A DNA stretch of 7,662 bases, taken from positions 1 through 7,662 of the forward strand of contig JBMFJH010000032.1 of the NCBI GenBank assembly GCA_049973945.1, read 5' to 3'. The notes under the pieces are model-generated. The model was not told the DNA's origin and searched no databases. It saw nothing but the letters and a program-made list of their open reading frames with translations. Source of the stretch: Acd1 sp049973945. Lineage in GTDB: Archaea; Thermoproteota; Thermoprotei_A; Sulfolobales; Sulfolobaceae. Below, piece after piece: positions 5,884 through 7,662 of the stretch; the stretch's first letter is position 1, and the number at the start of each line of letters is the position of its first letter. A program made the position numbers and the translations under genes.

Positions 5884-6333
5884 TCACGGCCACTCCCTCC
5901 AGTCCCCGAATTTGTCATATTCCGGACAACCCCTTCTCCAGTTGGCACCTTTCGACCAATCCACGTTAGCGAATACGTCAAAGAACTTCTTCTCCCTCGA
6001 CGGTATATCGTCTTTCAAGTAGTCCTTTATACTGTGGTAGAACTTGAGCATTTCCTCTTCGCTTTCGAAGTAGAAAATTATTACGCCCTTTGAGACCACG
6101 TTGAGCGGGAACGGGAAGACGCCGTATTTGCCTGGTACCTCTCCCACGATTTTTAAGAAATCCTCAAGAGGAATTCTCAATGCCGATAAAGGTACTCCGA
6201 GCCTATAACACTTGAGTGAATTTTCGTGCTGAATTCCCCTTTTATAGGCTAACCAACATTCCTCACACTTACTCCATCCCTTTCCGAGGCTTTTCCAATT
6301 CAGCAAAAGAGTAAGTATGGGAACTAGGGTCAA
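5884..6333 (-). CDS. Unrecognised Cys-containing protein downstream of HEPN/MNT
   Basis: I do not recognise this protein (149 residues from TTG 6333). The frame is open further back to ATG 6435, but that would overlap the MNT gene by 92 nt and adds low-quality sequence, so TTG 6333 (10 nt after the MNT stop) or TTG 6306 is more likely; neither has a Shine-Dalgarno site. It contains CEEC (Cys23, Cys26), His36 and Cys42 in the N-terminal third, which could bind a metal, then a stretch alternating hydrophobic and charged residues (VVSKGVIIFYFESEEEM) that looks like a strand and helix of a folded domain, and a Trp/Arg-rich tail with Cys136. No membrane segment is clear. Its AT-rich codons match HEPN and MNT, so the three may be one operon. 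Confidence 0.55.
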   Translation of the reverse strand: MTLVPILTLLLNWKSLGKGWSKCEECWLAYKRGIQHENSLKCYRLGVPLSALRIPLEDFLKIVGEVPGKYGVFPFPLNVVSKGVIIFYFESEEEMLKFYHSIKDYLKDDIPSREKKFFDVFANVDWSKGANWRRGCPEYDKFGDWREWP

Positions 6334-6343
6334 TGAACGGGAT

Positions 6344-6694
6344 TCAGCCCTTCCTAACCCAGGCTTTTCCTCTCCTCTCGTATAAAGCCCTAACCTTGTT
6401 GTAAACGTCGATGACCGCTTTCCAAAACTCTTCATCCTTCTCTATTACCCTTCCTTCCTCGATTATTTGCAAAACGAACGGGCTGCCTTCCGATAGTTTC
6501 TTCATGAACACCTCAGTATTCATGAAAATAGCGTCGACTTCCCCAGGGAACATCCTCACAACACTCAAATACAGGTTGTCCGGCACTCTCCTCGGGTCTT
6601 TCGGAATTTCATCGCCGACAACCAACACATCATAATCGCTATTTTCCGTGTAATCCCCTCTAGCCCTCGAGCCAAATAGTATCAATAATCTCAT
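6344..6694 (-). CDS. MNT-type minimal nucleotidyltransferase (antitoxin of HEPN/MNT pair)
   Basis: This 116-residue protein has the polymerase-beta-type nucleotidyltransferase core: LFGSRARGD at 6-14, then SDYDVLVV at 19-26, giving GS...DxD with Asp20 and Asp22, and a third acidic residue in EVDAIF (Asp54). All three catalytic positions are present, so it should be active. In HEPN/MNT modules studied elsewhere the MNT protein neutralises the HEPN ribonuclease, in some cases by AMP transfer to it. The ATG at 6694 overlaps the HEPN stop as ATGA, so translation is coupled in the order toxin then antitoxin. The N-terminus is short, beginning right at the strand before GS, which is common in this family. 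A standalone nucleotidyltransferase is possible but unlikely given the neighbour. Confidence 0.9.
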   Translation of the reverse strand: MRLLILFGSRARGDYTENSDYDVLVVGDEIPKDPRRVPDNLYLSVVRMFPGEVDAIFMNTEVFMKKLSEGSPFVLQIIEEGRVIEKDEEFWKAVIDVYNKVRALYERRGKAWVRKG

Positions 6695-7062
6695 CTTCCT
6701 ATCTCCCTCTTAACCCAATTAAGTATTTTCAAAGCGCAATTTATACATTCTTCAGCGTCCCTCTCTGTATAATACTCGTAAGGTGAACCTTCGGGATAGA
6801 CATCTGGGTATCTAGACGGTACGTATTGCTTGTCAAGGAAGGTAGCGCACTGAAGTATGTCCGTAGGAGGATTTTCGAGGAGGTGAGTGATTGAATGGCC
6901 TCTTCTCTCTATCCCCTTGTGCTGTAATAGAGCTTTAACGGCTTTTTCGGCACATTGTTGCGAAAGGAAGCACGAAAGCTCGAAATAACCTCCGCTCTTA
7001 GCGTATTTTGCCTCCTCAAGGTCCCTTTCGGCCTGTTTCAGCCAATCGTCAATCCTTTTCAT
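6691..7062 (-). CDS. HEPN-domain protein (putative ribonuclease toxin)
   Basis: The 123-residue all-helical protein follows the HEPN pattern of the COG2250/COG1895 type: WLKQAERDLEEAKYA at the N-terminus, CFLSQQCAEKAVKALL at 31-46, then RRGHSITHLL at 53-62, and a C-terminal helix AEECINCALKILNWVKREI that packs back. Arg54 and His60 give an R-x5-H, within the R-x4-6-H rule of HEPN ribonucleases. FLDKQYVPSRYPD at 75-87 is also typical of the family. It is the first gene of the pair, overlapping MNT by 4 nt. The ATG follows an AT-rich TATA-like stretch at 25-32 nt, so the mRNA is likely leaderless. Inferred role: RNA-cleaving toxin or stress effector held in check by MNT. Confidence 0.9.
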   Translation of the reverse strand: MKRIDDWLKQAERDLEEAKYAKSGGYFELSCFLSQQCAEKAVKALLQHKGIERRGHSITHLLENPPTDILQCATFLDKQYVPSRYPDVYPEGSPYEYYTERDAEECINCALKILNWVKREIGR

Positions 7063-7083
7063 AAAATAAAACTGTAGTGTTTA

Positions 7084-7094
7084 TGTAAAAATTT
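7084..7094 (-). promoter_or_regulatory. TATA region of the HEPN/MNT operon
   Basis: Minus-strand AAATTTTTACA lies 22-32 nt before ATG 7062, suitable for a leaderless transcript. No Shine-Dalgarno motif is present before the ATG. Confidence 0.45.
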
Positions 7095-7109
7095 ATTGTT
7101 TAGAACAAT
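7095..7109. promoter_or_regulatory. Perfect inverted repeat beside the HEPN/MNT promoter (possible operator)
   Basis: ATTGTT-TAG-AACAAT is a perfect 6-bp inverted repeat with a 3-nt spacer. It directly abuts the upstream edge of the TATA region, covering the BRE position. A dimeric repressor bound here would block TFB/TBP. Autoregulation of toxin-antitoxin operons commonly uses such sites; here it is inferred from position only. Confidence 0.4.
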
Positions 7110-7272
7110 CTTCTTTAAACTCACGTATTTTTATCTTAAAGCTGAGGAAATGCACGTTAACATCGTTAAAGGGGAAAAATACAAGTTTATTTCGTAATTA
7201 TAAATTTTGAAAAAATAGCAGACTGGCGAAGCCTATAGCTCCTACTACTGCTCGGGATAAGAGCGATGTAAC
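7110..7272. other. AT-rich intergenic stretch between HEPN/MNT and tRNA-Met
   Basis: I find no convincing gene. The stretch holds a second TATA-like run on the plus strand (AATTATAAATTTT, about 7195-7207), a repeated CGTTAA pair near 7155-7170, and a small stem-loop GCTC-GGGATAA-GAGC at 7250-7264. A short non-coding RNA starting near 7230 cannot be excluded, but nothing supports it beyond the TATA-like run. Confidence 0.3.
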
Positions 7273-7280
7273 TTTTTATC
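7273..7280 (+). promoter_or_regulatory. TATA box of tRNA-Met
   Basis: TTTTTATC stands 23-30 nt before the tRNA 5' end at 7303, the expected archaeal spacing. Confidence 0.6.
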
Positions 7281-7301
7281 TTGGTTTAGGGAGGATTATC
7301 A

Positions 7302-7392
<91 letters not shown>

Positions 7393-7393
7393 T

Positions 7394-7408
7394 TTCCCTT
7401 ATCTTTTT
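7394..7408 (+). terminator. T-rich terminator after tRNA-Met
   Basis: Just after the tRNA the sequence runs TTCCCTTATCTTTTT, ending in five T residues on the coding strand, the usual signal for termination by archaeal RNA polymerase. Confidence 0.5.
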
Positions 7409-7427
7409 CATAAATTGAAAGTAATTT

Positions 7428-7526
7428 ATGTTCTTACAAAGAGAATGGTTGGAAAAGTGCGAGGAAGTTTTTGGAAACGTATATATCAGTAAGGACGGAT
7501 ACTTTATGGCGAACATGGTAAACTAA
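7428..7526 (+). CDS. Possible small ORF of 32 codons
   Basis: ATG 7428 opens a 32-residue frame, rich in Glu and aromatic residues with one Cys, ending in TAA. A stop lies two codons upstream, so it is not the tail of a longer gene. Amino-acid makeup looks protein-like (WLEKCEEVFGNVYI), but the length is too small for a judgement, and I see neither a Shine-Dalgarno site nor a clear TATA box other than the T-rich tRNA terminator. It could be the start of a gene truncated by decay, a real small protein, or chance. Confidence 0.25.
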   Translation: MFLQREWLEKCEEVFGNVYISKDGYFMANMVN

Positions 7527-7541
7527 GGATTACATAATTTG

Positions 7542-7572
7542 AGGGAAAAGAAATTACTTTCACTTTTTCCCT
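7542..7572. repeat. Inverted repeat with 8-bp arms
   Basis: AGGGAAAA (7542-7549) and TTTTCCCT (7565-7572) are perfect complements separated by 15 nt. The right arm is shared with the neighbouring palindrome 7567-7581, so the two pairings exclude each other. As RNA it could end a transcript crossing the small ORF; as DNA it could be part of a multi-site operator. Confidence 0.4.
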
Positions 7573-7581
7573 TAAAGGGAA
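7567..7581. promoter_or_regulatory. Palindrome next to a TATA box (possible operator)
   Basis: TTCCCTT-A-AAGGGAA is a perfect 7-bp inverted repeat around one base. It ends two bases before the TATA box that follows, covering its BRE region, where a dimeric regulator would control TFB binding. Confidence 0.4.
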
Positions 7582-7583
7582 GG

Positions 7584-7591
7584 TATATATA
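7584..7591 (+). promoter_or_regulatory. Strong TATA box with no gene inside the window
   Basis: TATATATA is the best match to the archaeal TATA consensus in the window. On the plus strand it would start transcription near 7612-7616. No sizeable frame begins there before the window ends, so it may serve a non-coding RNA or a gene with its start beyond 7662. Confidence 0.45.
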
Positions 7592-7662
7592 ACACATACC
7601 CATTTGCTTGCGATTTAACTGTAGTTTAGGGTCGGAGATGGTAAAATTAAACCAATAAAAAC

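Noticed and set aside
5869..6093. Plus-strand frame of 74 codons
   Set aside because: It is antisense to the 3' end of the unknown protein gene, which has the more protein-like translation; no start signals are seen.
6334..6435. Longer start (ATG 6435) for the unknown protein behind MNT
   Set aside because: It would overlap most of the MNT C-terminus in another frame and adds Ser/Thr/Arg-rich sequence of low complexity. It cannot be fully excluded because the chosen TTG lacks a ribosome-binding site.
7151..7198. ATG-initiated frame of 15 codons before tRNA-Met
   Set aside because: It is too short to distinguish from chance; only a weak GAGGA-like sequence precedes it.
7250..7264. GCTC-GGGATAA-GAGC, similar to a tRNA D-arm
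   Set aside because: A four-base-pair stem-loop is expected by chance and no other tRNA parts lie around it.

Overview
The window looks like chromosomal DNA from a hyperthermophilic archaeon of the Thermoproteota (Crenarchaeota). The grounds are: two tRNA genes with short introns in the anticodon loop and no encoded CCA; TATA boxes 25-30 nt upstream of start codons or tRNA 5' ends, implying leaderless transcripts; frequent TTG and GTG starts; heavy use of AGG and ATA codons; and a DUF434-family protein typical of archaea. An Ignicoccus/Desulfurococcales-like source is plausible, but I cannot fix the genus by eye.

Layout. Bases 1-896 (+) hold the 3' part of a DUF434/NYN-PIN-like gene and a small unrecognised helical protein. 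Bases 919-3538 (+) are a two-gene operon: an AMP-forming acyl-CoA synthetase, then the A subunit of a family I CoA-transferase. Bases 3515-5019 (-) run convergently: the CoA-transferase B subunit, followed through an ATGA overlap by a TauE/SafE permease gene cut by an in-frame TAA. A tRNA-Arg(CCT) gene (5047-5136, -) sits directly upstream of the B subunit and appears to supply its promoter. A nitroreductase-family gene follows (5176-5694, -). Its TTG start abuts a 25-nt piece of a tRNA 5' end.

From about 5720 to the end the DNA is visibly richer in A+T and looks like an accessory segment. It carries a HEPN/MNT toxin-antitoxin pair (7062 to 6344, -) and, 10 nt further on, an unrecognised Cys-containing protein gene. 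An intact intron-containing tRNA-Met(CAT) follows on the + strand (7303-7392). The last 270 bases hold one possible 32-codon ORF and a strong TATA box preceded by a perfect palindrome.

How the genes may work together. The synthetase and the two CoA-transferase subunits probably handle activation and CoA exchange of a small organic acid. In the synthetase the Trp that restricts the acyl pocket to acetate is Gly, so a larger acid (for example 4-hydroxybutyrate, 3-hydroxypropionate or a short-chain fatty acid) is more likely than acetate. The permease, now broken or split, may have moved a related anion. The HEPN/MNT module is a separate stress or defence unit. The best leads are the split TauE gene, the separation of the two CoA-transferase subunits onto opposite strands, the tRNA-led B-subunit operon, the tRNA remnant, and the unknown third gene behind HEPN/MNT.
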